A stretch of 53,128 nt of DNA from Polaromonas sp. YR568 (GCA_945878995.1 CAMCUN010000021.1:1-53128); one strand, 5' to 3'. Positions 33,518 through 43,323 are shown, numbered from the stretch's first letter. Notes: generated by a model from the letters alone, not told the origin. A program made the numbers and translations.

Positions 33518-35065
33518 ATGTCCGAAAACGGCCAGCCACCGCGCTGCGCGCCGCCTAACATCGGACACATGCCCGCCGCCCCCACCGCCCATGCAAGCGC
33601 CACAGGCCTGAGCCACGAGCAGGCCTACCTGGCTTGGCGCACGCACGACGCGCGCTTTGACGGCAAGCTGTTTGCGGGGGTCACCAGCACCGGCATTTAC
33701 TGCCGGCCGGTGTGCAGGGTGAGGCTGCCCAAGCAGGCCAACTGCCGCTTTTATGGCAACGCCGCGGCGGCTGAGCAAGCGGGGTTCAGGCCGTGCTTGC
33801 GCTGCCGCCCTGAGCTGGCGCCGGGCTGGTCGCTGAATGACAGCTCGGGCTCGCTGGCCCACGCCGGGGCAGACTGGATCGCGCGGCAAATGGCCAAAGG
33901 CGAGTCCACCGCCCTGCCCGGCTTGGCCGCGCACCTGGGCGTGAGCGAGCGCCATGTGCGCCGAATATTTGGCCAGGTGCATGGCGTCAGCCCCTCGGCC
34001 TGGGCCAGCACCCAACGCCTGCTGTGGGCCAAGCGGCTGCTCACCGACACCGATTTAAGCCTCACCGCCGTGGCCCAAGCCAGCGGCTTTGGCAGTGTGC
34101 GGCGCTTCAATGCCGCGCTGACCCAGCATTACCAGCTGAGCCCCAGCGCCATTCGCAAGCGCCTGCCTGCCCCGGGCGCCGCCGGGCAGGTGGGCTTGCG
34201 CTTGCCGTGGCGAGCGCCCTATGACGCTGGCGCCATGCAGGCCTTTTTAACGGCGCGGCCCTTGCCTGGTGTGGAGGCCTGGACCCATGGCCGCTGGTGG
34301 CGCACGCTCAGGCTGAACATGGCAGGCCAAGTCCTCACTGGCTGGCTGGCGCTGCGCTGGGACACCGACCGTGGCGAGGCCCGGGTTGAGGTGGCACCGT
34401 CCTTGGCGCCCGCCTTGGGGCAACTCGCCCACATGCTGCGCCATCTGCTGGACCTGGACACCGACACCCAAGCCATTGACCAAGCTTTGAGCTGCGCCCC
34501 CTTGCAGCCACTGCCGGGGCTGCGCATGCCTGGTTGCGTGGACGGCTTTGAAACCACGGTGCGCATCATCTTGGGCCAGCAAATCACCGTGGCGGCCGCC
34601 TGCACGCTCACGGCCCGGCTGGTGGCGCGCTATGGCGACGCGGTTGACACGCCCTTGCCCCATTTAAATCGCCTGTTCCCCAGCCCCAAGGTCTTGCTTG
34701 AGGCCAATCCCAATGACATGGGCGCCATGGGCATCATTCGCACGCGCACGGCGGCCATCCAAGCCTTGGCCCAGGCCGTGCTGGAGGGCAGCTTGGTCTT
34801 GTCGCCCGGCCAGCCGCTGACCACCTTGGACACGCTCAAGGCTCTGCCCGGCGTGGGCGAATGGACAGCGCAGCTGGTGGCACTGCGCGTGCTGGCTTGG
34901 CCAGACGCCTTTCCGGCCAGCGACGCAGGCGTGCGACTGGCCCTGGGCGGCATGAGCGCAGCTCAAGCCCTGCAATGCGCCCAAGCCTGGCAACCCTGGC
35001 GCGGCTACGCCACACTGCGCTTGTGGCACGCCTTGTCCCATCCATCACAACCCAGTCCATCATGA
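33518..35065 (+). CDS. alkA: Ada-AlkA fusion: methyl-sensing AraC regulator and 3-methyladenine glycosylase
   Basis: 515 residues from the ATG at 33518; an ATG at 33569 (498 residues) is equally possible. In order: an Ada Zn domain with Cys ligands in GIYCRPVCR and CLRCRP (methylphosphotriester sensor), an AraC helix-turn-helix (LAAHLGVSERHVRRIF), an AlkA N-domain and an HhH glycosylase (LPGVGEWTAQLVALR, then catalytic Asp in PASDAGVR). It removes 3-methyladenine and related bases and probably activates its own gene. The inverted repeat TGTCCGA...TCGGACA lies at 33519-33567. ATGA overlap with ogt. Confidence 0.9.
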   Translation: MSENGQPPRCAPPNIGHMPAAPTAHASATGLSHEQAYLAWRTHDARFDGKLFAGVTSTGIYCRPVCRVRLPKQANCRFYGNAAAAEQAGFRPCLRCRPELAPGWSLNDSSGSLAHAGADWIARQMAKGESTALPGLAAHLGVSERHVRRIFGQVHGVSPSAWASTQRLLWAKRLLTDTDLSLTAVAQASGFGSVRRFNAALTQHYQLSPSAIRKRLPAPGAAGQVGLRLPWRAPYDAGAMQAFLTARPLPGVEAWTHGRWWRTLRLNMAGQVLTGWLALRWDTDRGEARVEVAPSLAPALGQLAHMLRHLLDLDTDTQAIDQALSCAPLQPLPGLRMPGCVDGFETTVRIILGQQITVAAACTLTARLVARYGDAVDTPLPHLNRLFPSPKVLLEANPNDMGAMGIIRTRTAAIQALAQAVLEGSLVLSPGQPLTTLDTLKALPGVGEWTAQLVALRVLAWPDAFPASDAGVRLALGGMSAAQALQCAQAWQPWRGYATLRLWHALSHPSQPSPS

Positions 35066-35562
35066 AACACCACAGCGCATGGATGGCCCAAAGCCACGTC
35101 ATCACTCCTTTAGGGCCCATGCTGGTGGTGGCCACTTCACGAGGGCTCGCGGGCGCCTGGTTTGAGGGCCAAGCCCATCACCCCGGCCCGCTGACCCTGC
35201 CGCATGACGCTGATGCGGCCATTTTCAAAGCCACGCAAGAGGCGCTGAGCACTTACTTTGAGGCCCCGCACAAGGCAACATTCAAGCTCGCCTTGGACCC
35301 GCAAGGCACAGCCTTTCAGCAGGCGGTGTGGCAGCAACTGCTACAAATACCGGTCGGCCACACCAGCCATTACGGCGCCCTGGCGCAAGCACTGGGCAAA
35401 CCCCAAGCCGCGAGGGCAGTGGGTGCGGCCGTGGGGCGCAACCCGGTGAGCATCTTCATTCCTTGCCACCGCGTGCTGGGCCGCGATGGCAGTTTGACGG
35501 GCTACGCCGGTGGCCTGGCCAGAAAACAGGCGCTGCTCAGTGCCGAGGGGGCACAGGGCTAG
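35062..35562 (+). CDS. ogt: Methylated-DNA-protein-cysteine methyltransferase Ogt
   Basis: 166 residues. The active-site motif IPCHRV (Cys135) and the Arg-finger region (PQAARAVGAAVGRNPVSIF) are intact. The start at 35062 overlaps the stop of the Ada-AlkA gene. It transfers methyl groups from O6-methylguanine and O4-methylthymine to itself. The pair forms a compact adaptive-response operon covering both base excision and direct reversal. Confidence 0.95.
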   Translation: MKHHSAWMAQSHVITPLGPMLVVATSRGLAGAWFEGQAHHPGPLTLPHDADAAIFKATQEALSTYFEAPHKATFKLALDPQGTAFQQAVWQQLLQIPVGHTSHYGALAQALGKPQAARAVGAAVGRNPVSIFIPCHRVLGRDGSLTGYAGGLARKQALLSAEGAQG

Positions 35563-35792
35563 GCAATTGAACAGCCCGCAGTGCAAGCAGGCCAGTTCAC
35601 AAAGATTGACGGCTTGACTCACGTTAATTTGCCTTCATCGGCTTGAAGACAGTCAGCCGCTGACCGGCTCAGCCCATACTCGTTGAGCTCAATAAATTCA
35701 TTGAGCGCTCTCAGTTTGGATTAAAAAAATGGGCACGACTTCAATCAAAACCAGGGATTGACTCAGCCCGCTAACCCCCATTGGAGAACCCC

Positions 35793-37121
35793 ATGCCCAC
35801 ACTTTTTCAGTCTCGCCCACCATTCGCTGTGCGTGCGCTGGTCACCAGCGCAGCCCTGCTGGCCCTGCCAAGCGCCTGGGCGCAGCCCCTGCCCAAAGCC
35901 ACGCCCGAATCGCAAGGCATGTCCACAGAGCGTCTGGCCGTCATTTCTTCAACCATGAAGCAAGAGGTCGCCAGCAACCGCTTGCCGGGCGCCGTGGTCA
36001 TGGTCGCGCGCAATGGCAAGCTGGTGTACTCCGAAGCCTTTGGCAAAACCGGCCGGGCCGATGGCAGCGACATGAAAGAAGATTCCATTTTCAGAATCTA
36101 TTCCATGACCAAGCCGCTGGTGTCCACCGCGCTCATGATGCTGGTGGAAGACGGCAAAGTGCAGCTGACCGACCCCGTCTCCAAGTTTCTTCCGGCCTTC
36201 AAAAACCCGCAGGTCAGCGTGGCCTCCACCCACCCCGTCTCCGGCGTGGTGAGCTACAAAATGGTGGCTGCCAACCAAGAGCCCACCTTGCAAGACCTCT
36301 TGCGCCACACCTCAGGCCTGGCCTATGGCGAGCTCACCGCCAATGCCCCGGTCAAAGAGGCGTATGCCAAGTCCAAAGTGTTTTTGCCCACCATCCCTTT
36401 TGACGCGCGCGGCATGAGTCCCAGCGAAATGTCGGACACCGTGGGCAAAGCCCCACTGGCCCAGCAGCCTGGCACCACTTGGGAGTACTCGCTCTCGGTG
36501 GACATCCAAGGCCGCGTGGTGGAAGCCGTCAGTGGCAAGCGCTTGGGTGACTTTTTGACGGAGCGCATGTTCGCTCCCTTGAAGATGAAAGACACCGGCT
36601 TTCATGTGCCTGCGGCCCACGCCAGCCGCTTGGCTGAAGCCTTTGCCAAAGACCCACTCACGGGCGTGAGCAACGTCTTGATTGATGTCTCCAAACCCCC
36701 AGGCAACGACTCCGGCGGCGCCGGTGGCGTGGGCACGGCGGGCGACTACCTGCGCTACTGCCAGGCCATGCTCAACGGCGGCTCGCTCGATGGTGCGCGT
36801 ATTTTGTCGCCGTCTACCGTTCGCCTGATGACGGCAGACCACTTGGGAGCCAGCATCAACACCACAACCAACCCGGGGCAGTTGTTGCTGGGCGTGAACG
36901 GCTACAGCTTCGGGCTGGGCTTTTTGGTCCGCTCGCAAGACGGATTGGCCCCCGTGCACGGTACGGCGGGCGAGTTCATGTGGGCCGGCTTTGCGGGCAC
37001 CTTCTTTTGGGCCGAGCCCAAAGAAAAACTGTGCGCGGTCTACATGACGCAATCGCCCAGCCCCTTGCGGGCGAGTTACCGCCGGCTGATGAAAAACTTG
37101 GTGGCGCAAGCCATCAACTGA
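35793..37121 (+). CDS. Secreted serine hydrolase, class C beta-lactamase/esterase family
   Basis: 442 residues from the ATG at 35793 with a GGAGAA Shine-Dalgarno. Signal peptide cleaves near Ala30 (SAWA|QP). Catalytic SMTK (Ser104, Lys107), a YSLS in place of YxN and a HGTAGE segment near the C-terminus in place of KTG. This set fits the EstB/CubicO esterases more than a true AmpC beta-lactamase. Stands alone; substrate unknown. Confidence 0.87.
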   Translation: MPTLFQSRPPFAVRALVTSAALLALPSAWAQPLPKATPESQGMSTERLAVISSTMKQEVASNRLPGAVVMVARNGKLVYSEAFGKTGRADGSDMKEDSIFRIYSMTKPLVSTALMMLVEDGKVQLTDPVSKFLPAFKNPQVSVASTHPVSGVVSYKMVAANQEPTLQDLLRHTSGLAYGELTANAPVKEAYAKSKVFLPTIPFDARGMSPSEMSDTVGKAPLAQQPGTTWEYSLSVDIQGRVVEAVSGKRLGDFLTERMFAPLKMKDTGFHVPAAHASRLAEAFAKDPLTGVSNVLIDVSKPPGNDSGGAGGVGTAGDYLRYCQAMLNGGSLDGARILSPSTVRLMTADHLGASINTTTNPGQLLLGVNGYSFGLGFLVRSQDGLAPVHGTAGEFMWAGFAGTFFWAEPKEKLCAVYMTQSPSPLRASYRRLMKNLVAQAIN

Positions 37122-37190
37122 CCTGAGCGCGGTGCACCTGCCGGCTCTTGCCTGAAGGCAAGCACCTGAAAAAGCAGCCATTTTCTTAGC

Positions 37191-37391
37191 CCTGCAGGAA
37201 CTTGCCTGCAAGCGATGCGTGCCGTGCAACGGGCATCACCTCAGGCGAACATTCGCCAGCAGGCTGGCTCCTACAAGGGGAAAGATGAAGGGCTGGTGTT
37301 CTGAATTTGTAGGAGCTTGCCTGCAAGCGAATCGTGCCGGGCAACGGGCATTGCCTCAGGCGAACATTCGCCAGCAGGCTGGCTCCTACAA
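37191..37391. repeat. Two BIME-like REP pairs
   Basis: Elements at 37191-37277 and 37307-37391 repeat the window-start unit: GGAGCTTGCCTGCAAGCGA at the left, CAGCAGGCTGGCTCCTACAA at the right and an internal ...GCAACGGGCAT... segment. They lie 70 bases after the esterase stop. Their inner sequence is more diverged than in the tandem copies at 1-218. Confidence 0.8.
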
Positions 37392-37635
37392 GGGAAAACG
37401 GCGTGTTGAAAAATGTCCTTTGATGACCGGGCTGGACAGGGAGAGAAACTGGTGCATGAAATGCACGCGGCGCATGGTGTGGGCACAAATCGAGGCCAAA
37501 TCAAGGCCAAAACCAGCGTTGGGAATTTTCTCCTCTCCAGTGGAAACCCTTGGGTACAGCACCCGACTCCCGGACCAAAATTAACACTTTCACAATTACT
37601 TGATCAACGTCGTCAATTCGAAAAAGGAATACCTC
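37392..37635. other. Intergenic leader of the Liv operon
   Basis: The gap between the esterase and the Liv binding protein is 514 bases. The first part holds the REP pairs. The remaining 244 bases hold no gene I can support. An AAAAAGGA Shine-Dalgarno lies before the ATG at 37636. No confident promoter or riboswitch is seen. Confidence 0.4.
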
Positions 37636-38817
37636 ATGAAAACTTTCCGTCTGGCATGCCTGCTGGCTGCCGCTCTGGCTGCTGGCACCGTTCACGCCCA
37701 AGTGGCCTCCAAGATAAAAATTGGTCTGGTGAGCACGCTTTCGGGCCCCAATGGCGCCATCGGTGAGGAGATTCGCGACGCCTTTAACCTGGCCGTGCAG
37801 CTCAACAACGGCAGTTTGGGTGGCGTGCCCGTGGAGATGGTGATTGGCGACGACCAATTCAACCCGCAGGTGGGCAAGCAGTTGTTTGAGCGCATGGTCA
37901 AGCGTGACAAGGTTGACTTCATGACCGGCGTGGTGTTTTCCAACATCATGCTGGCCAGCCTGCCCGAGGCCGTGAATGAAAAGGTGTTCTACATCAGCCC
38001 CAATGCGGCGCCCTCGCCGCTGGCTGGCAAGGACTGCAATCCCTTCTTTTTTGCAGCCTCCTGGCCCAACGACGCCTACCACGAGTCGGCCGGCCAGCAC
38101 GCCTCCACTCGGGGATTTAAAAACGCTTACCTGATAGCACCCAACTACCAAGCGGGCAAGGATTCACTGGCAGGCTTCAAGCGCTTTTACAAGGGCAAGG
38201 TGGTCGACGAGGTCTACACCAAGCTGGGCCAGCTCGACTACTCGGCCGAATTGGCGCAAGTGCGCGCGGCCAAGCCTGAAGTGCTGTACGCCTTTTTGCC
38301 CGGCGGCATGGGCGTGAATTTCATCAAGCAGTTTGTGGCTGCCGGCCTGAACAAAGACATCAAGTTGGTGTTGCCCGGCTTTGGCGCTGACCAAGACATC
38401 ATTCGCGGTGTGGGCGATGTGATGCTGGGCATTCAAGACACGGCACACTGGGCGCTGGACATCAACAACGCGGCCAACAAAAAGTTTGTCTCAGAGTACG
38501 AAAAAGCCTACAAGCGTTTGCCTACGGTTTACGCAGCCCAGGGCTATGACACCGCACTCATTCTTGATGCCGCCATCCGCTCTGTGAAGGGCAACATCGG
38601 CGACAAAGATGCACTGCGCAAGGCTTTTCGGGAGGTCAAGTTTGACTCGGTGCGCGGTGCCTTCAAGTTCAACACCAACCATTACCCGATCCAGAACTAC
38701 TACCTGCGCGAAGTCAAAAAAGATTCGCAGGGTCGACTGGTCAATGTGCTGGCTTCTGCCACGCCCATCATGTCCAACCACGGCGATGCCTACGTGCAGG
38801 AATGCAGCATGCGCTGA
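37636..38817 (+). CDS. Branched-chain-amino-acid/aromatic-acid ABC binding protein
   Basis: 393 residues. Signal peptide (AALAAGTVHAQ), then KIKIGLVSTLSGPNGAIGEE, the Peripla_BP_6 start. CNPFFFAASWPNDAYHESAG and LYAFLPGGMGVNFIKQF are typical of the subfamily that binds benzoate- and hydroxybenzoate-like acids rather than leucine. Being next to a Rieske/CoA-ligase operon supports an aromatic ligand (inference). A terminator after this gene suggests that it is made in excess of the permease. Confidence 0.88.
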   Translation: MKTFRLACLLAAALAAGTVHAQVASKIKIGLVSTLSGPNGAIGEEIRDAFNLAVQLNNGSLGGVPVEMVIGDDQFNPQVGKQLFERMVKRDKVDFMTGVVFSNIMLASLPEAVNEKVFYISPNAAPSPLAGKDCNPFFFAASWPNDAYHESAGQHASTRGFKNAYLIAPNYQAGKDSLAGFKRFYKGKVVDEVYTKLGQLDYSAELAQVRAAKPEVLYAFLPGGMGVNFIKQFVAAGLNKDIKLVLPGFGADQDIIRGVGDVMLGIQDTAHWALDINNAANKKFVSEYEKAYKRLPTVYAAQGYDTALILDAAIRSVKGNIGDKDALRKAFREVKFDSVRGAFKFNTNHYPIQNYYLREVKKDSQGRLVNVLASATPIMSNHGDAYVQECSMR

Positions 38818-38840
38818 ACGCTCAGCAGGTCTGCTGCGAA

Positions 38841-38879
38841 CTCCAGCGTCACATTCAGAGGCGCTGGAGGTTTTTTTTT
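38841..38879 (+). terminator. Terminator between the binding protein and livH
   Basis: CTCCAGCG and CGCTGGAG form an 8-bp stem with a 13-base loop (38841-38869), followed by nine T. It would let most transcripts stop after the binding protein gene and some read into the permease genes. Confidence 0.8.
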
Positions 38880-38923
38880 GGGCGCAGGCCTATGGGCCTT
38901 GACCAGACGGTGACACTCAATAT

Positions 38924-39838
38924 ATGACTTGGATCTTGTTTCTTGAGCAGGCCCTCAATGGGCTGCAGTTTGGCTTGATGCTGTTCCTTCTGGCCTCGGG
39001 TCTGACGCTGGTCTTTGGCATCATGGACATGATCAACCTGGCCCATGGCGCCATGTACATGGTGGGCGCCTTCGTGGCAGCTTGGCTGGCGCACTTGACG
39101 CAGTCCTTTGTGCTGGGGGTGTTGTTGGCCATTCCGTTGACCGCGCTGTTTGGCATGGCCATGGAGGCCTCGCTGCTGCGCACGCTGTATGCCCGCGACC
39201 ACATGTCGCAGGTGCTGGCCACCTTTGCGCTGATTCTCATCATCAACGAGTCTGTGCGCATGATCTGGGGCACCGACCTGCCGCTGGCCGCGCCAGCCGC
39301 GCTGTCTGGCCCTGTGGAGTTGTTGCCCGGCTTGTTTTACCCCAGCTACCGGCTGCTGATTATTGGTGTCGGCCTGGTGATTGCAGGCCTGCTGTACCTG
39401 GCGGTCACCCGCACGCGAGTGGGCGCCTGGGTGCGCGCGGGCGCATCCAACCGCGAGATGGCCATGGCCATGGGCATCAATATTCGCTGGCTATTTACCT
39501 TGGTGTTTGGCCTGGGCGCTGCTTTGTGCGCGGTGGCAGGCGCCTTGCTTGGCCCCCTTTTGGCGGTGCAAGTGGGCATGGGCGAGAGCGTGCTGATTTT
39601 GGCCTTTGTGGTGATTGTCATAGGCGGTATTGGCTCGATCTGGGGCGCGTTTGTGGGCTCGCTGCTGGTGGGCTTTGTAGACACTTTCGGCCGCACCCTG
39701 ATGCCAGCGCTGTTCCGTGAACTGTTTCCGCCTCAGGTGGCCAGTGCGGCCGGGCCAGCGGTGGCCTCCATCATGGTGTATTTGTTGATGGCGGTGGTGC
39801 TTTTCGTCAAGCCCCAAGGCCTGTTTGCCAAGCGCTGA
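38924..39838 (+). CDS. livH: ABC transporter permease, LivH type
   Basis: 304 residues, eight or nine hydrophobic helices. It begins MTWILFLEQALNGLQFGLML with the typical GLTLVFGIMDMINLAHGAMY loop. First of two permease subunits; followed 6 bases later by livM. Confidence 0.95.
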   Translation: MTWILFLEQALNGLQFGLMLFLLASGLTLVFGIMDMINLAHGAMYMVGAFVAAWLAHLTQSFVLGVLLAIPLTALFGMAMEASLLRTLYARDHMSQVLATFALILIINESVRMIWGTDLPLAAPAALSGPVELLPGLFYPSYRLLIIGVGLVIAGLLYLAVTRTRVGAWVRAGASNREMAMAMGINIRWLFTLVFGLGAALCAVAGALLGPLLAVQVGMGESVLILAFVVIVIGGIGSIWGAFVGSLLVGFVDTFGRTLMPALFRELFPPQVASAAGPAVASIMVYLLMAVVLFVKPQGLFAKR

Positions 39839-39844
39839 ACGGTC

Positions 39845-40852
39845 ATGATAAAACTCGAACCTTCTGCGGCCTCGGCCATTCCCAAGCCTGCGGCTTGGAA
39901 GCTATGGTTGTTGCTGACGGTGGCCACGGCCGTGCTCGGTTATTGGATGCAAAGCCAAGGCTTGGGCTACTACCTGTCCATGATCAGCCGCATGATGATT
40001 TACGGTTTGGCCGCGTGCAGCCTGAACCTCATCTTGGGCTACGGCGGGCTGGTGTCTTTTGGGCACGCCGCTTTTGTGGGCGTGGGCGCCTACACCGTGG
40101 GTATTTTGATCACTGAAGGCATGCCCAACGGCTACATGGGCTTTGGGCTGGCCATGCTCACCTCGGCTTTGCTGGCTTTGGTGATTGGCGCCATCTCGCT
40201 GCGCACCAAAGGCGTGTACTTCATCATGATCACGCTGGCCTTTGCGCAGATGCTGTTTTACCTGGTGAACTCGGTCAAGGCTTACGGTGGCGACGAGGGC
40301 CTGAACATCAAGATGCGCTCTGACTTTGGGCTGGGCATTGTGCTCAAGAACGACCTGCACTTTTTCTTGCTGGTGTTGTTGTTGCTGGTGGTCAGCCTGG
40401 CCTTGATGCAGGTGATGATGCGCTCGCGCATAGGCCGCATTGTGCTGGCGCAACGCGACGATGACATTCGCACCGAAGCGCTGGGCTATCCGGTGTACCG
40501 CTACCAGCTGATGCTGTTCGTGATTGCCGGTGCCATGGGTGGGCTGGCCGGTGCGCTGCTGGTCAACCAACAAAACTATGTGAGCCCCAACCTGCTGCAC
40601 TGGACGCAATCGGGTGTGCTGATGATCATGGTGATTTTGGGCGGCGTGGGCACCCTGGCTGGTGGCCTGTGGGGCGCTTTGCTGCTGCTGTCCCTTGAAG
40701 ACGTGCTGGCCGAGATCACACCGCATTTTCAGTTTTACGTGGGCTGGGTGTTGTTGGCGGTGGTGCTGCTCGCGCCCAAGGGCCTGTCAGGCATGCCCGA
40801 GCTGTGGCGGCGCTGGCGACAGCCAGCAGCCAAGTCTGGAGGCAAGCCATGA
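39845..40852 (+). CDS. livM: ABC transporter permease, LivM type
   Basis: 335 residues with about ten helices. AACSLNLILGYGGLVSFGHA and GAISLRTKGVYFIMITLAFA are LivM hallmarks. The stop overlaps the start of livG (ATGA). Confidence 0.95.
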   Translation: MIKLEPSAASAIPKPAAWKLWLLLTVATAVLGYWMQSQGLGYYLSMISRMMIYGLAACSLNLILGYGGLVSFGHAAFVGVGAYTVGILITEGMPNGYMGFGLAMLTSALLALVIGAISLRTKGVYFIMITLAFAQMLFYLVNSVKAYGGDEGLNIKMRSDFGLGIVLKNDLHFFLLVLLLLVVSLALMQVMMRSRIGRIVLAQRDDDIRTEALGYPVYRYQLMLFVIAGAMGGLAGALLVNQQNYVSPNLLHWTQSGVLMIMVILGGVGTLAGGLWGALLLLSLEDVLAEITPHFQFYVGWVLLAVVLLAPKGLSGMPELWRRWRQPAAKSGGKP

Positions 40853-41622
40853 GCGCACCAACCCAAGATGCGGTGCTCGACATCCGTGGTTTGGTCAAGA
40901 CCTTTGGCGCACTGCGCGCCACCGACGGCGTCAGCCTGCAGGTGCGCCCCGGCGAGATTCACGCCCTGATAGGCCCCAATGGCGCCGGTAAAACCACCTT
41001 GGTGGCGCAGCTGTCTGGGCAACTGCAGCCGGATGAAGGCGAGATTGTCTTTATGGGGCAGGTGATCAACCGCGTGGAGGCCCACGCACGCGTGGGCTTG
41101 GGCTTGGTGCGCTCGTTTCAGATCACGCGCTTGTTCAAATCTTTTTCTGTGCTCGACAACGTGGCGCTGGCGGTGCAGTCGCTGCAGCCTCAGCGCGGCT
41201 CGATCTGGCGCAGCGTGGCCAATGACCGCCAAGTGTACGAACGGGCTGCAGCCTTGCTGCAAGAGGTGGGGCTGGCAGCGCGCGCCGATGAACTCTCGAC
41301 CGCCTTGTCGCATGGCGAGCAGCGCGTGCTGGAGCTGGCCCTGGCCTTGGCCACCGAGCCACGGCTGCTGCTGCTTGACGAGCCCATGGCCGGCACGGGA
41401 CCCGAGGAGTCGGAGCGCATTGTGGCGCTGATCGACTCCCTGCGCCGTGACAAACACATGGCCATTTTGTTGGTCGAGCACGACATGGATGCTGTTTTTA
41501 AACTGGCCGACCGCATTTCGGTGCTGGTCAATGGCGTTTTGATTGCCAGCGGCACCCCTGATGAGATTCGCAATGACTCGCAGGTGCGCGCGGCCTATTT
41601 GGGTGACGAGGAGCTTTCATGA
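40849..41622 (+). CDS. livG: ABC transporter ATPase, LivG type
   Basis: 257 residues from the ATG at 40849. Walker A GPNGAGKTT, signature ALSHGEQRVLELALAL (LSHGE instead of LSGGQ, as in LivG) and Walker B LLLLDEPMAG are present. The start overlaps the livM stop and the stop overlaps the livF start, so the genes are coupled. Confidence 0.95.
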   Translation: MSAPTQDAVLDIRGLVKTFGALRATDGVSLQVRPGEIHALIGPNGAGKTTLVAQLSGQLQPDEGEIVFMGQVINRVEAHARVGLGLVRSFQITRLFKSFSVLDNVALAVQSLQPQRGSIWRSVANDRQVYERAAALLQEVGLAARADELSTALSHGEQRVLELALALATEPRLLLLDEPMAGTGPEESERIVALIDSLRRDKHMAILLVEHDMDAVFKLADRISVLVNGVLIASGTPDEIRNDSQVRAAYLGDEELS

Positions 41623-42332
41623 GCGAGCCACTGCTGGCCGTCCAAAGTCTGCGCGTGGCCTACGGCGCCAGTCAGGTGCTGTTTGATATCGACGCCGAGG
41701 TGCGCCCTGGCGAGGTCATTGGCCTGCTTGGCCGCAATGGCATGGGCAAAACAACCCTGATACGCAGCATCATTGGCCTGAAAAGCATTCAGTCTGGCTC
41801 GGTGTCCTTTGAAGGCCAGCAAGTGCATGGCAGCCGCCCTGACACCATTGCCAGGCTGGGGGTTGCCGTGGTGCCCGAAGGCCGGCAGATTTTCCCTAAC
41901 CTGAGCGTTGACGAGCACCTGAGCGCCTTTGCCAACCAGCGCCACGCACGCGGCCAGCCGTGGACACCCAAGGCGGTCTATGGGCTTTTTCCGCGACTGG
42001 CCGAGCGCAAGAACAACATGGGCAACCAACTCTCAGGCGGCGAGCAGCAAATGCTGGCCATAGGCCGTGCCCTGGTGACCAACCCCAAGCTGCTTATTTT
42101 TGACGAGGCCACCGAGGGCCTGGCCCCGCTGATCCGCGAGGAAATCTGGAGCTGCATTGAACGCCTGCGCCAGGCCGGGCAGACCTTGATCGTGGTTGAC
42201 AAATACGTCAGCCGCTTGGTGCGCATCGCCGACCGACACTTCGTCCTTGAAAAAGGCCGAGTGGCGTGGCAAGGCAGCTCTGCCGAGTTGGCCGCTGACC
42301 AGGGCCTGTGGCGCCGTTATTTGGGCGTTTGA
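41619..42332 (+). CDS. livF: ABC transporter ATPase, LivF type
   Basis: 237 residues. Walker A GRNGMGKTT, signature LSGGEQQMLAIGRAL and Walker B LLIFDEATEGLAP are intact. Last gene of the importer operon. It converges with the LysR regulator gene. Confidence 0.95.
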   Translation: MSEPLLAVQSLRVAYGASQVLFDIDAEVRPGEVIGLLGRNGMGKTTLIRSIIGLKSIQSGSVSFEGQQVHGSRPDTIARLGVAVVPEGRQIFPNLSVDEHLSAFANQRHARGQPWTPKAVYGLFPRLAERKNNMGNQLSGGEQQMLAIGRALVTNPKLLIFDEATEGLAPLIREEIWSCIERLRQAGQTLIVVDKYVSRLVRIADRHFVLEKGRVAWQGSSAELAADQGLWRRYLGV

Positions 42333-42383
42333 GTCTGCGGTGACGCCGCGCCTTGGCAGCCAAAGTGCAGCCGCCCGCCGGGG

Positions 42384-43286
42384 CTAAAAAATCTGTGTGG
42401 CGACCCCGCGCACGCACTCCATCACAAAGCGGCTGGCCGGGCTGAGTGCGCCCTGGCGGCGCCGGGTGATGCCCACCGGGCGTACCCATTCGACACCCAT
42501 CACCGGCAATGCGCGCAATTGGCGGGCGCGCTCCTCCCAGTAAATCAGCTCGCGCGGCACAAAGGTCAGCGCATCGGACTGCAACACCATGGACTTCATC
42601 AGCACGGTCGAGGTGGTCTCGACTTGAGCGCTTGGCGGGGGCAGGCCATGGCTGCGAAAAAAATCATCGAACGCCTGGCGCTCGAGTTCGCGCTGGCGCG
42701 GCAGCACCCACTGCTGCTGGGCCAACTGCGCGGGCGTGATCTGCCGCAGCCTGCCCAAGGGATGGTCGGTGCGGGCCACCACCACCGCGCTTTCAGTGAA
42801 CAGCGTCTCGTGCAGCAGGTCTGGCTCATTGGCCCGAGCTGGCACTGAGGACAAGGCAAAGTCAATGTCGCCCTGCTTGACCCAGGGCATCAGCGATTCA
42901 TTGAGCCCGTAGAGCACAGTGACCTGGAGCTCGGGCCGACCCTGGCTGACCCTCGCCAGGGCGAGCGGCAGGAGCCGGGTGGCCTCGGTGGGGCCACAGC
43001 CCATGGTCACATGCCCCCGCTGCGCGCCCTTGAGCGCCTCGATCTCGCCCGTGGCATGCCGAAATTCAGCCTCCACCACCTGCCCGTGGTAGCGCAAAGC
43101 CTCGCCAAAGGGCGTGGCCACCACGCCAAAACGGCCTCGCTCGATCAGTGGCACGCCCAGGCTGCGCTCGAGCACCTTGATCGCTTTGGACAAGGCCGGC
43201 TGTGACACGCCCAGCTCGGCTGCGGCCTCCGTCAAGCTGCCGCAGCGAACGGCCGTCAGGAAAAATTGCACCTTTCGGAAATCCAT
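42384..43286 (-). CDS. LysR-type transcriptional regulator
   Basis: 300 residues from the ATG at 43286 (a TTG two codons earlier is open). N-terminal winged helix (FRKVQFFLTAVRCGSLTEAA, then QPALSKAIKVLERSLG) and a periplasmic-binding-like effector domain. Divergent from the Rieske operon with a 99-bp shared gap, the classic LysR layout. It likely activates the oxygenase/ligase operon when the aromatic acid or its CoA ester is present (inference). Confidence 0.9.
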   Translation of the reverse strand: MDFRKVQFFLTAVRCGSLTEAAAELGVSQPALSKAIKVLERSLGVPLIERGRFGVVATPFGEALRYHGQVVEAEFRHATGEIEALKGAQRGHVTMGCGPTEATRLLPLALARVSQGRPELQVTVLYGLNESLMPWVKQGDIDFALSSVPARANEPDLLHETLFTESAVVVARTDHPLGRLRQITPAQLAQQQWVLPRQRELERQAFDDFFRSHGLPPPSAQVETTSTVLMKSMVLQSDALTFVPRELIYWEERARQLRALPVMGVEWVRPVGITRRRQGALSPASRFVMECVRGVATQIF

Positions 43287-43323
43287 AACCAATGGTAATA
43301 GAAATTGATGTGCAAGTTGTTGC

